NCBI GenBank assembly: GCA_902805475.1
Contig: CADCSX010000005.1
Span: forward strand, 412,001-476,000
Origin: Entonaema liquescens
Lineage: Eukaryota; Ascomycota; Sordariomycetes; Xylariales; Xylariaceae
Direction: 5' to 3'
Length of the DNA stretch: 64,000 nt
The notes under the pieces were generated by a model. The model had not been told where the DNA came from and searched no databases. It saw only the letters and a program-made list of their open reading frames with translations. Made by a program: the position numbers and the translations under genes. Shown piece by piece: positions 48,021-61,160 of this stretch. The first letter of the stretch is position 1. Each line of letters opens with the position of its first letter.

Positions 48021-51000
48021 AAATATATATTAAATATAATTTAATAAAATTATTTTTAAATTTTTTATTAAAATTTTTTATAAAATTATTTTTATTATTA
48101 ATTAATTTTTAAAATTAAATTATTTATTTATTTTAATATAATATAAATAAAAAATCATTTATTTAATATTTTATATATTTAATTAATTTTATTTTATAAA
48201 TTTTTATTATTTTTTAAAAATTAATTAATTAAATTTTTTTTTATTTATTATTATTTTATTTAATATATATTTATAAAAATAATTTTATATGTATTTTAAA
48301 TTTATTTTAATTTATATTAATATATAAGTTTTATATTATTATAAGGATTTTATAAATTAAATAAATATTTAAAATTTATAAAAATAAAATAAAAATAATT
48401 AAATTATTAAATTTCTTTAATTAATAAATAATTAATAATTAGAAAATGATAATATAAAATTATAAAAATTAAATGGTAAATAAGAAAAAATAATAAATTA
48501 TTTTATTTAAAAGATAATTAATATAAAAAAAAATAAAAAAAATAATTAAATTTATTATAAAAATTTAAAAAATTCAATAAATACATTGGAAATTATAATA
48601 ATATAAGTTTTAATTATTATAAAATTAATTGTAAATTATTTAATAAATAAAAAATAATTAACAAAGATTTAAAAAACTAATTTAATATTTATTTAAATTT
48701 TTAATAATAAATTAATTTTAAATGTATAATTAAAATAACTTTTAAAACTTTTATTAAATATAACCGTTTGTAATTTAATTTAATTTTTTAGTTTATAAAT
48801 AATTTAAACGTTAATATTCGAACATGAAATTTAATTTATAATTATAAAAATAGGAATTTTAATAATAAATGTAAAAAAAAACCGTTTTAAAAATCCGGAA
48901 AATAAAATATTTAAAATTATTATTAATAAATAATTAATAAATAATAAATTTATTATATAAAAATTTAAAATTAAATAATAATTTTAATTTTATTTATTTT
49001 AAAAATTTAATTAATTTAAGTAATTTCAATAATATTTAATTTATTAAATTGTAATATTAAAAAATATTTTAATGTTTATTTTAAAAAATAAAAAAAAAAT
49101 AAATAAATTATTATATTTATTAATATTTAAATAATAAATGGTATATTTATAATATATATAATATATATATATATATATTTTTTATATATTTTTTAATAAA
49201 GTAAATTTTAATATTAATATATTTATTAAAAAATTATAATGTTTAAACTTTACTTAATTACGCAATTTTTCAATATAATATATAATGTAAAAAATAGTAA
49301 AAATAGCTTTTTATTAAATTTCTTAAATTTATTAATAGTTAATTTTATTAATGATAAATTATTAAAATAATAATTAAAAATAAACTTTCGTTTTTTAAAA
49401 TAAAATTACCTTAAATAACTACTATTATATAATTTAATTATTCTATTAAATTTTTTATAATAAAGTTTAAAACGTAATTTTTCTAATGTTTAATAAATAA
49501 TAATATTACGTATTTATATATTAAAATTAATTTATTTAAAACTTTATTATTTAATTAAATTAAAACTTTTATAATTATATAAAAAATATTTATAATAAAG
49601 TTAAATAATAATTTTAAATTATATAACTTTAATATTATAAATAATTTTAAATTAAATATTAAATATATTTAATTTATATATTTTAAATTTTTTATTAAAA
49701 AAATATAAAAGTTTTATATATTTAAATATTTTCTATATAATATGCGAAAAATATTAAGATAATATACTTTATTAATATATATTAAATAAATAAATAAATT
49801 AAAAAAAAGCTTTTATAATTTTTATGTATTTAATATTAAAAGTTTTTATTTAAATATTAATAATATTAAAAATTAATTAATAGTTTAAAAATATTTTCAT
49901 AAAATTAAAAATAAATTTATATATATTAAAAAAATAATATTAATGTTTTAAAATATTTTTTTAATATTAAAATAAATAAATAGAAAAAAGTAATTATATA
50001 AAATTTTGAAAATAAATCTTTTTTTAAATTTATAATCAAGCTTTTTTATAATTTTATTTAATATTATAAAAATATTAAAAATTACATTAATAATAAATTT
50101 AAATTCGTTTTATTAAATTATAAAATTTTTAATTTAAAAAATGTAAATATTTTATTAAAAAAAATAAAAATTAAAAAGTTACCTATTTAAATTAAACATA
50201 AAATTTATATCTTAATGTTTATAATTAATGATATAATATTAATTTTAATTTAATTTAATCTAAAATATTATATTTATACGGAACTATTTATTTATTTAAA
50301 ATAATATAAATAAGATTTTTAATTTTATATTATTATATAAATAAATATTAAAATATAATTTTAATAAATAAATTTAAATTAATATCTTATTTTAAAAAAT
50401 ATTTTTTTAAATAATATTAATATATTATAATATTATAAATAAATTATTAAATATTAATTTAAATTTAATATTATTAATAAGTTTATATGAAAATTATATT
50501 TTACGTTTTTTTTAAATAATAATTTATTATTTAATAATATAATTTAATTTTTATTTTCCAATTTAATTAATTTTATTTAAATAATCCGTAACTTTTAATA
50601 ATTTATTTTAAACAATATGTTCCACATTAAAATAAAAAATATAAATAAAAAATATAATATAAAAATTATAATTTATTAATAACTTTTTATTAATATAATA
50701 TAATCCGTTTACAATTTTATATTTTATTTATAAATAATAATTAATAAATAATTATATATTAAATTTATAAAAACATAATTAAAATTTTATTATAAAATAA
50801 TATATTTTATTTAAATAAATATTACATATTTATTCTTTTAAAATAAAATACACAAATAAAAATTAAATATCATTTAAAGTAAATAAAAATTTATTAAAAT
50901 TATTTAATAATAATTTAACATTAATTTTTTTATTAAATATTTTTTTAAAACTTATACCATTTAAATTATTCCCACATATAAAAATATAACAATTTTATTT

Positions 51001-53129
51001 TTTACTATAAATTTTAAAAACAAAATATATTTAAATAATAATATTTTATTATATAATAACACGCATATTACATAATTTTACTATATTAAATCTCATTATT
51101 ACTTTTAAAACGCAAATATAAATTTCATTATTAATTTTTTAAATATTTATAAAGAAATATATATTAAATAATAAAAATCTTATATTTTCATTATTAATAA
51201 ATACATTTATTACAAATAGAATATTATTTTTATCATTTATAATATTAACATATAAATATATGTAATAATAAATTTTCTTTTATAATATTTTTAATAAATT
51301 CCGTTATAAAAAATAACTTTTTTTTTAATATTTTTTTTATTTTTTAATATATTTATATATTATAATAAACCACATTTTATAAAACCATAATTAAAAAATT
51401 AAATATTACTAATAATAATGTAAATAATTAATTATTAATAATATTAATTAAAATTACATTTTTAAAATTCCCGTATTTATTTATTATTATTATAATATCG
51501 CTCATTAATATATTAATATTTTTAAATTAAAAAAATTATATTAAAAAATAAATTTTTTTTAATAAAAAAAACAAAATAAAAAAAAATAAAACTTAATCTT
51601 ATTACATTTTATAAAAAATAACCCATTAATAATAATACTTTTATTTACTTAATAATATTAATTAACATATATAAAATTTATAAATAATATAAAAAAAAAA
51701 ATTTATTTAATTAATTAACTTTATATTTAATATTTTTATAAATATAAATATTAATAATTTATATATTAAATTAAATTAAAAAATAATTATAAATAATAAT
51801 AATAATAATATTTAAAAAAAAAATTTATTTTTATTTATTTTTATTATATATATTAAAAATAAATAATAAAATAATATTTAATAAATTTCATAATTATTTA
51901 AAAATGTTAATTAATAAATAATAAAATAAATAATATACTATTACTAATAATAATTTTTAAATATTAAACAATAATTAAAAAATTAAAATAAATAATATAA
52001 AATGGATAATATTAATTTAAAAAATAAAGAAAATAAAATTAATAATGATATATTAATATAATAAATAATATAAAATATTAAAAATAATTTTAATAATAAT
52101 TTTTAATATAAAAATAATATAAATAAATATAATAATTAATTTGTAAAAATTATATTTAAAACTAATTTTTACATTTATATTTATAATAAAAAAATAATTA
52201 CGTTAATATTTTTAATATAAAAATTAAATTAATTTATAATTAAATTATAATAATAAAAAATGAATTATATAATTTATGTTTAAATATCAAGTTATTTTAA
52301 TTTAAATTTTTAATATAATCTTTTATTTTAAAAATAAGTATAAATACATTATTTATTATATTTTTTAATAATATTATTATGTTATATTTACGTTAATGTG
52401 TAATCGTGCGTAACAAATTACGGTTAATTTAATTTTACTTAATAATTAATTTCCAACCATACATTGTTAATTTTATAAAATGAAATAAAGTTAATATATA
52501 ATTAACTTAAATTATATATCGGGTAAAAATCCTATTTTGCGCGTTTAATAAATAAAATTACTAACAATTTTCTTAATTTAAATAATTGTTTTTTAATATC
52601 TTAAACGTTAAATATTAACATTAAAATAATAATATTAAATTAAAATGGAAAAGTTTTAATGTTTTAATTAATAAAAATAATTGTTTAAAAGTTAAAGAAA
52701 ATTAATAAATATATAATAAAATAAATATATTAATATTTAAAAAAATTAAATATATTAAGAAAATAATACTTACAAATATAAATAAATTAAATATAATTAA
52801 AAATATTATAAAAATATATTATTATAATTTATTACATTTAATTATTAATATACGAAAAAGTATTAAAATATTACGAATATTTAATTATATATATTTTTTA
52901 ATAAATAAAATTCGTTAAAAGAAATTTTAAAATAAATTTTTAAATAAAAAACATAATAGTAAAAACTTTATTTAATATAATTTTCAATAATAATAAATTA
53001 TATAAATTTTATAAAAATTAAAATAAAATTTAATAATAAATATTAAATGATTATATTTTTAATTAATTATAATAAAAAAATAAAAAGTTAAATAAAAATT
53101 ACATTATAAAAAATCAATTATTTTTTCCG

Positions 53130-53560
53130 TTTTTATAAATTATTTAAAAAGTATAAAATATTCATAATAATTTAAATATATATAAAAAATTAAAAATAAA
53201 ATTATTTTTATTTAAATAAAATATTTTATATTTATAATATAAGAAAAGTTTATAATAAATTAATATTAAAAGAATTTAAATTATAATATAATTATAAAGA
53301 AATAATTAAACGTTTTAAAAAAATAAAATAAAATAAATAATAATTTTTCAAATTAAAAATATTATTAATATATAAATTAATAATTAATTTAATAAAAAAA
53401 AATTAAATAAATTTAAATAAAATAAAATTTATATAAAATTATTATAATAAAATTATGAAAATAAATAAATTAAATAATTTTTATATTAAATATAATTTAT
53501 TAATTAAATTTAAACAATTTATTAAAAAATATATTAATAAAAAAAACTTTTTCTATTTTT
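53130..53560 (+). repeat. Direct repeat partner of 55815-56320
   Basis: This 430-bp stretch aligns with 55815-56320 in the same orientation (for example TATAAATTATT..AAAAAGTATAAAA and TAATATATAAATTAATAATTA in both). The pair brackets the reverse-transcriptase relic. Confidence 0.6.
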
Positions 53561-53569
53561 AAAATTATT

Positions 53570-55610
53570 AATATAAGTTTTTTTTTTATATAAAAAAACC
53601 TCGACCCGGTAATAATAAAAATAAAAATGGAAAAATTATCGATATTAAAGTTTTTTTTAAATTTTAAAAAATTAAATTTTTACATCAATTATATAATAAA
53701 AAAACTTTAAAAAATAACAAACTTAACGGTACTAAAATAAAAAACAGCTTTATTTATGATAGTTAAATAATAAACTAAATAAATCACCGAAATAAAAAAA
53801 AAAGCTTTACGTAGAAAGAAGAAATAGTAAAACACGAGGATAACGTAAGATTAAAAACGGAACGCTAATGTAACAAAAGCGTACCGTAAAGCAATATAAA
53901 AAACAAAAAAAGCTTAATGGTAAAAAACGATAACGAAAATATTAAGAAACAATAAACTTTTATAAAAATTAAAAAAATAGGCCCGATTTAAAAGTTAATA
54001 AATTAATACGGAAAATAAAACCGTTCCGATATTAAAAAAAAATATAAACGAATAATTATAAACAATTATTTATATATAAAAAATAAACATATTTTAAATA
54101 AAGTTTTTCCCGAACTTAAATTTAAATTTAATAAATATAATTTTTAATAAGATATTTAATAAAAAATTTATAATTAACAATTATGTAAAATAAAAAACGG
54201 TTGAAAATATGTTAATAATTAAAAAAAAATAAAAAATTTTAAAAAAAAATAAAATATTAACGGGATTTTTATATAAATATAATAAATTATTATTTAAAAT
54301 TATTATAATAATAATAATAAATAGTTTTTATTATAAATATTATTTAATAAAGTTTTATATAATAATAATTATTATATTACTTAAATTAAGGAAAATTAAA
54401 AAAAAGAAAAAACGTTTTTAAACATATATAAATTAATAACATTATTAAACACTTTAAAAAAAAGAATAAAAAAAATAATAACGTCACGAATAACGTTCGT
54501 AATAAAAATAAATAACGTTTTTTTTAAAAAATAAATAAATAATAAAAAACATAAATTAACAAAAGTAACCATTAAAATGATAATAAAAATAATATATTTA
54601 ATATAAAGAAATAAAATAAAAGTATTATTATTATAACTTAATATAACGGAAACATTCGATTACGTTGTTTTAAAAAAGTTATTACATATTTTTGGAAAAA
54701 AAAAATTCCTCGGATAAGTAATAAAATAAATTAAAAATTACTTAAAAAATAAAAAAATACAACTAACGTTTAAAAGCGAATTTAACCCGGAAATAAATTT
54801 TTAAATAAACATTTTATAAAGGTTTTTATTATTCTTTATTTTATTTATTTTATATATATTAATATTTTACGAAAAATTAAAAAAAAACGAGATATTCGTA
54901 ATTAATTTTACGAACGATACGAATTTAATAACAATAAATTTAAATATTAAAAAAAATTGTAAAAAACTAAAAAACGTATATTTTAAATATATTTAATAAG
55001 TAAAATAATATAAAATAGTTTTTATTTTTTAAAAAAGTAAATTAATATATTTTATTAAAGTATATAAATTAAATAAAAACGTAATGTAATTAAAAAACAT
55101 AATAATAAAATTAATGAAAAACGTAAGATTTTTAAAAGTTTAATTAAATAAAAAATTAAAATGGATAAAATATTTAAAAATAATTAAAGTAAAAATAAAA
55201 AAATAATAATATATTTTTTTTAAAATTAATAACATTTATATAAAAATATAATTGTTTAAAAATAAAAGAAATATATATAAAAATTATAAAAAGTATTATA
55301 ATATATAAAGTAATTACGTAATATATATTAAATAAAAGAAATAAAATAAATAAAATAATAACGAAATTAAAAAAAATATAATTAATTTATTTTTAAAAAA
55401 TAATAAAAATATATAAAATAATGTTAATTAAATATATAAAAAACAAAATAAAATATCTTTTATTAAATTTATATTTAAATAAAAAAGTAATTAAATTCGA
55501 AAAAAAAATAATAATAAAAATAATTTTATAAAAAAAATAAAAAAGAAAATTTAAAAATAACTTTAAAAATTGTAAATGTAAGGTTAAGATTTAATAAAAA
55601 AAAAGCGGGG
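53570..55610 (+). pseudogene. LINE-type (non-LTR) retrotransposon reverse transcriptase, destroyed by RIP
   Basis: In the frame of position 54601 the translation follows the LINE reverse transcriptase order without a shift, interrupted only by stops. Palm motif A appears as ITETFDYV (54646-54669). The conserved PQGSPLSP block appears as L-stop-RFLLFF at 54814-54837, every change explained by C-to-T or G-to-A. The catalytic FxDD box reads FTND at 54907-54918. Downstream NCKKLKNVYFKYI, KSKLIYFIKVYK and VRFLKV..LNKKLKW match the region after the active site in fungal Tad-type LINEs. An upstream Lys/Arg-rich AYRKAI segment (about 53830-54000) fits the pre-RT linker. No endonuclease domain was recognised. 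Inactive. Confidence 0.8.
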
Positions 55611-56289
55611 CAAATTATGAAGTTTTCCTGCTATTACCCCGGTAAGGAAATCGAAGGAAAACTCGCATACAAAACGAAAATAAGTTAAATTATGGAAAAA
55701 AAGTAACCTTTTAAAAAAAACAATATTACAAATATAAAAAACGAAATAAAATCAAAGATACATTTAAAATATAATTGTATCGAAATTTTTACTAAAAAAT
55801 AAATAATTAAAAAAAATCTATAAATTATTAAAAAAGTATAAAACCTTAACATTAATTTAAATACATATAAAAAAAATAAAATTAAAAACATTTTTATTTA
55901 AACAAAAAATACCTAAAATAAAAATATTATAATACTAAGATAAATAAAAGAAAATAATATACCATATAATAATAAAATATATAAAATTTACAATTTTAAA
56001 AAAAAAATTACGCAATAAATTAATACCGAAAACGTTTAAATTATAATATAATTACGAAAAAACTATAAAAAATAATAAAAAAACAAATTAAATTATATAA
56101 TGGTTTTTAAAATTAAAAATACCATTAATATATAAATTAATAATTAATTTAATAAAAAAAAAAAAAACTTAAAAACTTAAATTTAAAAAAACTTTAATAA
56201 AATTTTAATAAATATAAATAAAAAAAAATATATATAAAATTATTATAATAAAATTATAAAAACAAACTAATTATAATTCCCTTATATTA

Positions 56290-56620
56290 AATATAATTTA
56301 TTATTTAATTTTAAAAAAATTATTATTATTATTAAATAATTTATCAATAATAAAAAAAATATTACCTTTAAAAAAATTATTATTTTTTTTAATCTTAAAA
56401 TTATTAAAAAACTCTTTAATATTATTATTTTTATCGTTATTATTAACATTTTTAATAACTTTAAAACTTTTAAAAACTTTAATAACTTTAACTTTAACTT
56501 CTTTATTTTCTTGATTAAATTTCTTATTTAACTCGTTAAAAAATATATTACCTAACCCCCTTTTCTTAAAACTGCAAAACTTAAAAAATTCGGGATAAAT
56601 AAAAAACTTTTTTTAAAAAA
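56290..56620 (-). pseudogene. Unidentified stop-free frame, Lys/Asn-rich
   Basis: On the minus strand about 105 codons read without a stop (YPEFFKFCSFKKRGLGN, then FNELNKKFNQENKEV, then Lys/Val/Asn-rich repeats). No ATG is visible at the expected start, and the frame upstream is broken by a stop in a poly-T run. It lies in the segment of copy 3 absent from copy 1. No family is recognised; it could be a degraded transposon gag-like protein or a chance purine-rich strand. Confidence 0.35.
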
Positions 56621-58023
56621 AAAAATACCAAATTATAATAATATAAATACACTCCTCGTTAAATTCCTTAATAAATATAATAAAAACCTCGTAACGAAAT
56701 ATATACTTTATAATAATTTATTAAATAAATTTACAATTTTTAAATAAAAATTAAAATAAAAAAATAATTATTTATTTAAAAATTTAAAACAAAAAATTAA
56801 TAATAATAAAAAAAAAAAGATTAAATTAAAAATAATAAAAATTAACCTTATTATAATTAAAACAAAAATATAAATTAAAAATCGTATTATATTAACATTA
56901 TAATTAAACGCAATATTAATTATAATTTAAATAATTAATAATTTTAAAATTATATTATTTTATAATTATAATAAATTTATAAATAAATTACTTTATAATA
57001 ATTATAAAATATAATTAAATTATATTTAAAATTTAATAATAAAAAAATATTACTTTAAAATAAAAACTAAAAAATATTTAATTTTAAATATTATTAAAAA
57101 AAGTTAAAAAAAAAAGTTATAAAATATATTAAAACTTTAAAATTTTTAACTATCTTATTTACTTTTTAAAAAAATAATTAATATAAATAAAGTTATAAAT
57201 AATATAAAAAAAATATATTAAAATATATTTTATAATAATTTTAATATAATAATAATAAATATATTAATTAAAAAAAATTATTAAATAATTAAAATAAAAA
57301 AAAATATTTAAATTATCATTATATTAAAAATAAATTAAACAAAAATAAAATATATAAAAATAAAAATAATAATAATAATTAAAATATTTAAAAAATATAT
57401 AATTTTAAAACGTAATAAATTTATTATTAAATTTATTATTATTATTATAATAAAAAAATTAATAATAAAATATAATAATAAATAAAAAATTAAAAATATA
57501 AAATTTAAATAAAAATAAATTTAAGTAAAAAAAATAATAAAATTAAAAAAAAGAAATAATAATTTTATAATATACATTAAATAAAACCGTGCTTAATAAA
57601 AGCATTATTATTATATACTATTAATAAAGTAATTATTATATCCCGCGTAAAAAACAAGGCAAAGATAAAGCCATTCACAGTTTAATAAAAGACAATATAC
57701 CGAAAAATAATAAAAAAAGCCATCCAATAAAAATAATAAAACAATTACCGAACAAAACACGAAAACATAATAAAAACAAACCGTATAAAAACAATAAAAA
57801 TAATCCCGTACGGCCAAACGTACTATTTAATTTATTAAAATAATAAAACTTTAATAAAATATAATAATATATAATATAAACGTATAACAAAAATTAAGAA
57901 TAAATAAAAATAAATTAAATTTTTTCCGGTAAAAACATAATTTTTATTTAAAAATTTACTAAGAAATAATATTAATAATGCTTTAACTTTAATAAATTAA
58001 ATAAATAAATATAATAAAGTAAA

Positions 58024-58111
<88 letters not shown>
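58024..58111. repeat. (TAA)n microsatellite, about 29 units
   Basis: A pure triplet run terminating repeat family A copy 3, in the place where copies 1 and 2 have shorter TTA tracts in the opposite orientation. Confidence 0.9.
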
Positions 58112-58610
58112 TAAGTTTTTTTATAATTTTAATTTAATTATTATTATAATTAATTTTTTATTTAATTTTATAATTATTTTTAAATAATAAATTATAATAA
58201 TAAAAATATAATATTATAATTTTTTTAATTAAAAATAATTTTAATATATTTAAAATAATTTTTTTTATAATATTTATATTTTATTATAAATAAATATAAT
58301 TTTAATTATATTTTAAAAATTACGTTTTAAAAAATAAATAATATTATTAATTAAATTTAAATTTTTTTATTAATAATATAAAAATAAATAAACTATTAAA
58401 TTAATAAATAAATAATATTAAAAGTAAATAAATAAAAATATAAAAATTAAAATTAATTTTTTTTTTAAAATTTAATAAATTAAAAATTTATTTAATTTTA
58501 TTATTATATATATATATTAAATTTAATTTAATATTATTATAATTTTTATTATAATTTTTATTATATAATTTATTTTTAAAATTTTATTAATTTATAATAT
58601 TTAATTTATT

Positions 58611-58684
58611 AATGGTTTAGCGTAATAGTTTAACGTTTAATATTTTTTTTCGAAAAAAAGTAAATTCGAATCCCGCAATTATTA
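58611..58684 (+). pseudogene. tRNA-like relic (74 nt) with RIP-type damage
   Basis: Tentative cloverleaf: acceptor AATGGTT (58611-58617) faces AATTATT (58677-58683), with G-T in place of G-C twice. D-stem GCGT (58620-58623) pairs with ACGT (58633-58636). T-loop TTCGAAT (58665-58671) is flanked by GTAAA and CCCGC, where GCGGG would be expected. The A-box-like TAGCGTAATAGTTTAACG and a B-box-like TTCGAATCC are present. The anticodon arm is poor (T-run 58643-58650). Misfits are C-to-T or G-to-A. It could be a dead tRNA or the head of a tRNA-derived SINE. Confidence 0.5.
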
Positions 58685-58919
58685 TAAACTTTTCAATTTC
58701 TTAATAAAAAATCGAATTATTATCGGAACAACTACGTAAAACGAACATATTAATAAACAAATCCTTCCTTTTTGTAAAAATTTAAACGTAATATTACAAA
58801 ATTATTTAAATAATAAATTATATTAAAATTTAAATATTTAAAAAAATAATAAATTTTAAATTATTAAATAAAATATTATTATTTTAATTACGGTTCGCGT
58901 TTTAAATTATAACTTCGTT

Positions 58920-59345
58920 TATTATATAAAAAATTAAAAGGTTTTTTTTTTATATAAATATTAAAAAACTTTATTCTAAAAAAGTTAAAAATGTATTTTA
59001 AAACGTTATTATTTTAAATATTACCAAATCGAAAAAAGTTAATAATTTAAAAAAATATATATAAAAATATATTTAATAAAATTTATAACGTTATTAATAA
59101 AAATATTATTTTAGAAAATTTTTAATTAATAATAATTTAATTAAAAAGTTATAATATAATATTTAAATTTTATAATTTAATTAAAAAAATAATTTATAAT
59201 TAAAAAAAATTATAAAATTAATTAATAATATTAACTTTATATATAAATAAAAACAATTATAAAGTAACAAATTATAAATATAATGTAAAAAAAAAAAAAA
59301 TAAATAAGTTTTTTTTAATATAAATATAATTTTTAACTAAATATA
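58920..59345 (-). repeat. Repeat family E, copy 2 (inverted relative to 41885-42320)
   Basis: The reverse complement matches 41885-42320 for about 430 bp, including GATTTGGTAATATTTAAA and TTAACTTTTTTAGAATAAAG-type stretches. This copy keeps TTTCGATTTGG where the other has TTTAATTTGG. Confidence 0.55.
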
Positions 59346-59430
59346 ATTATTTAATAAAAGTATTAATAATACTTTATTATCAAAATAATATAATTATATA
59401 AATATAACAAAATAAAAATAAAGAAATAAA

Positions 59431-59706
<276 letters not shown>

Positions 59707-59730
59707 ATTTATTTTATTTTTATATTAAAT

Positions 59731-59826
59731 TTATTATTTTATTATTTTATTATTTTATTATTTTATTATTTTATTATTTTATTATTTTATTATTTTATTA
59801 TTTTATTATTTTATTATTTTATTATT
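59731..59826. repeat. 8-bp tandem repeat (TTTTATTA), about 12 units
   Basis: Pure tandem array starting 28 bp after the (AAAT)n run; the two arrays are of different units and opposite A/T strand bias. Confidence 0.9.
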
Positions 59827-60399
59827 TTTTATATTTTATTTATTATTGAAAAATTAAAAAAAAAATTATTAATTATTATTAAACTTTTATAATTAAATTT
59901 AAATTTAAGAATTTTATAATATTTAATTAAATTTAAATTTAAAAATTGTATAATATTTAATTAAATTTTTAATAATTATATTAAAATTATTATAAATTAT
60001 AATTAAAAATAATTTATAATTGTTTTTATTTCTATAATTTAAATTAATATTTATAAAATAATTTTTATATTATTTTACTATATTATTTAAAAAAATTTAT
60101 TAATATTATTATTTTAAATAATAATTGTAATTTTTTAAAAAAAATAATATGTTAAAGAAATTATTTTATTATAAAATATAATTAAATTTAAAAAAAAGAT
60201 TATTTTAAAAATAATTTTATATAATATTAATATAATTATATTATAAATAAATAAAATATTTTTTTTTTAATTTAATAAAAATATTAATTTTATTTTATAT
60301 AATAAATATATAAATAATAATAAAAATTATTAAAAATTAAATTCTTAAAAATTGAAAATTTTTTATATTTTATATATTAAAATAAAAGTATAAAGTAGT

Positions 60400-60545
60400 T
60401 TTATAAAATAAAATTGAAATTAATTTTTTTAAAATTTAATAAATTTTTAATTTGTTAAATTTTAATTAATAGTTATATATTAAATTTTATATTAAATTTT
60501 AATTTTATAAATATATATTAAATTACGTTTAATATTATTTTTTTT
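60400..60545 (+). repeat. Repeat family D, copy 2 (mutated)
   Basis: Aligns with 62745-62880: GAAATTAATTTTTTTAAAATT here against GCTGATTTTCTTAAAATTT there, then ATTTGTTAAATTTTAATTAA and ATTAAATTACGTTTAA. Differences are largely C-to-T. Confidence 0.65.
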
Positions 60546-61019
60546 AAAAAGTTTTTTTTAAAATATATTTTTATGTTTTTGTTTTAAAATTTTAAATTAC
60601 GGTATTTTTGTTTAATATTTTTTATTAGAATTTTCGATATTAATGTTTATTATTTAGTTGATTTAGTTATTTAGTTTCTTTTTTTATTTTTATTTTTACT
60701 ATTTAATAAATTTATTGTATTTTTTAAAATATTTAATTAAATCGTTATTTTAGTTTTTAAAAATAAAGTTTTTATTTAAAGTATTTCAGTTATTTTGATT
60801 TTTTTAACTTATTGCTTTTTATAAATTATAAAATTGTTAATTTAAATAATTAAATTTTTTTATATTTTTGTTAAATTTATTATTATAGTTGTAATTAAAG
60901 TAAAGTTTTAAATTAAAATAACGTGTACTTTTTCTAATTTAATTAATTAGTTTAAATTTTTTACGGTAAATTTATGATATTAAAATTTAAGTTTAATTAA
61001 ATGTTATTTCACTGATTAT

Positions 61020-61160
61020 TTAAAAAGGCGAGAAAATGTAATAAAAGAACGAAAAAGCGTAAAAAAAAGAAAAAATATGATAAAAAACGGGGAAAACGTA
61101 GTAAAAAATGTGAAAAATATAATAGAAAAAAAAAACGTTATAAAAAGAAAAAAAAGTATA
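61020..61160 (+). other. Purine-rich tract with an open Lys/Arg-rich frame
   Basis: About 140 bp is almost all A and G on the plus strand. One frame reads about 47 codons of Lys and Arg with scattered Cys and Tyr before a stop at about 61164. No ATG context or domain is recognised. It may be a decayed basic tail of a transposon protein or a tract kept by strand-specific mutation. Confidence 0.4.

Larger units (their letters stand above)
55600..58111 (-). mobile_element. Repeat family A, copy 3 (ends in (TAA)n) with an inserted segment
   Basis: Read on the minus strand from the (TAA)n tract at 58024-58111, the sequence is collinear with copy 1: the 57570-57960 region, then 56650-57130, then 55690-55830. 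Between the last two lies about 0.8 kb (roughly 55840-56640) absent from copy 1. On the plus strand the (TAA)n would be a 3' tail, as in LINEs. Low-RIP words survive at 55604-55672 (GCGGGGC, CCCCGG) and 57785-57820. Confidence 0.6.
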
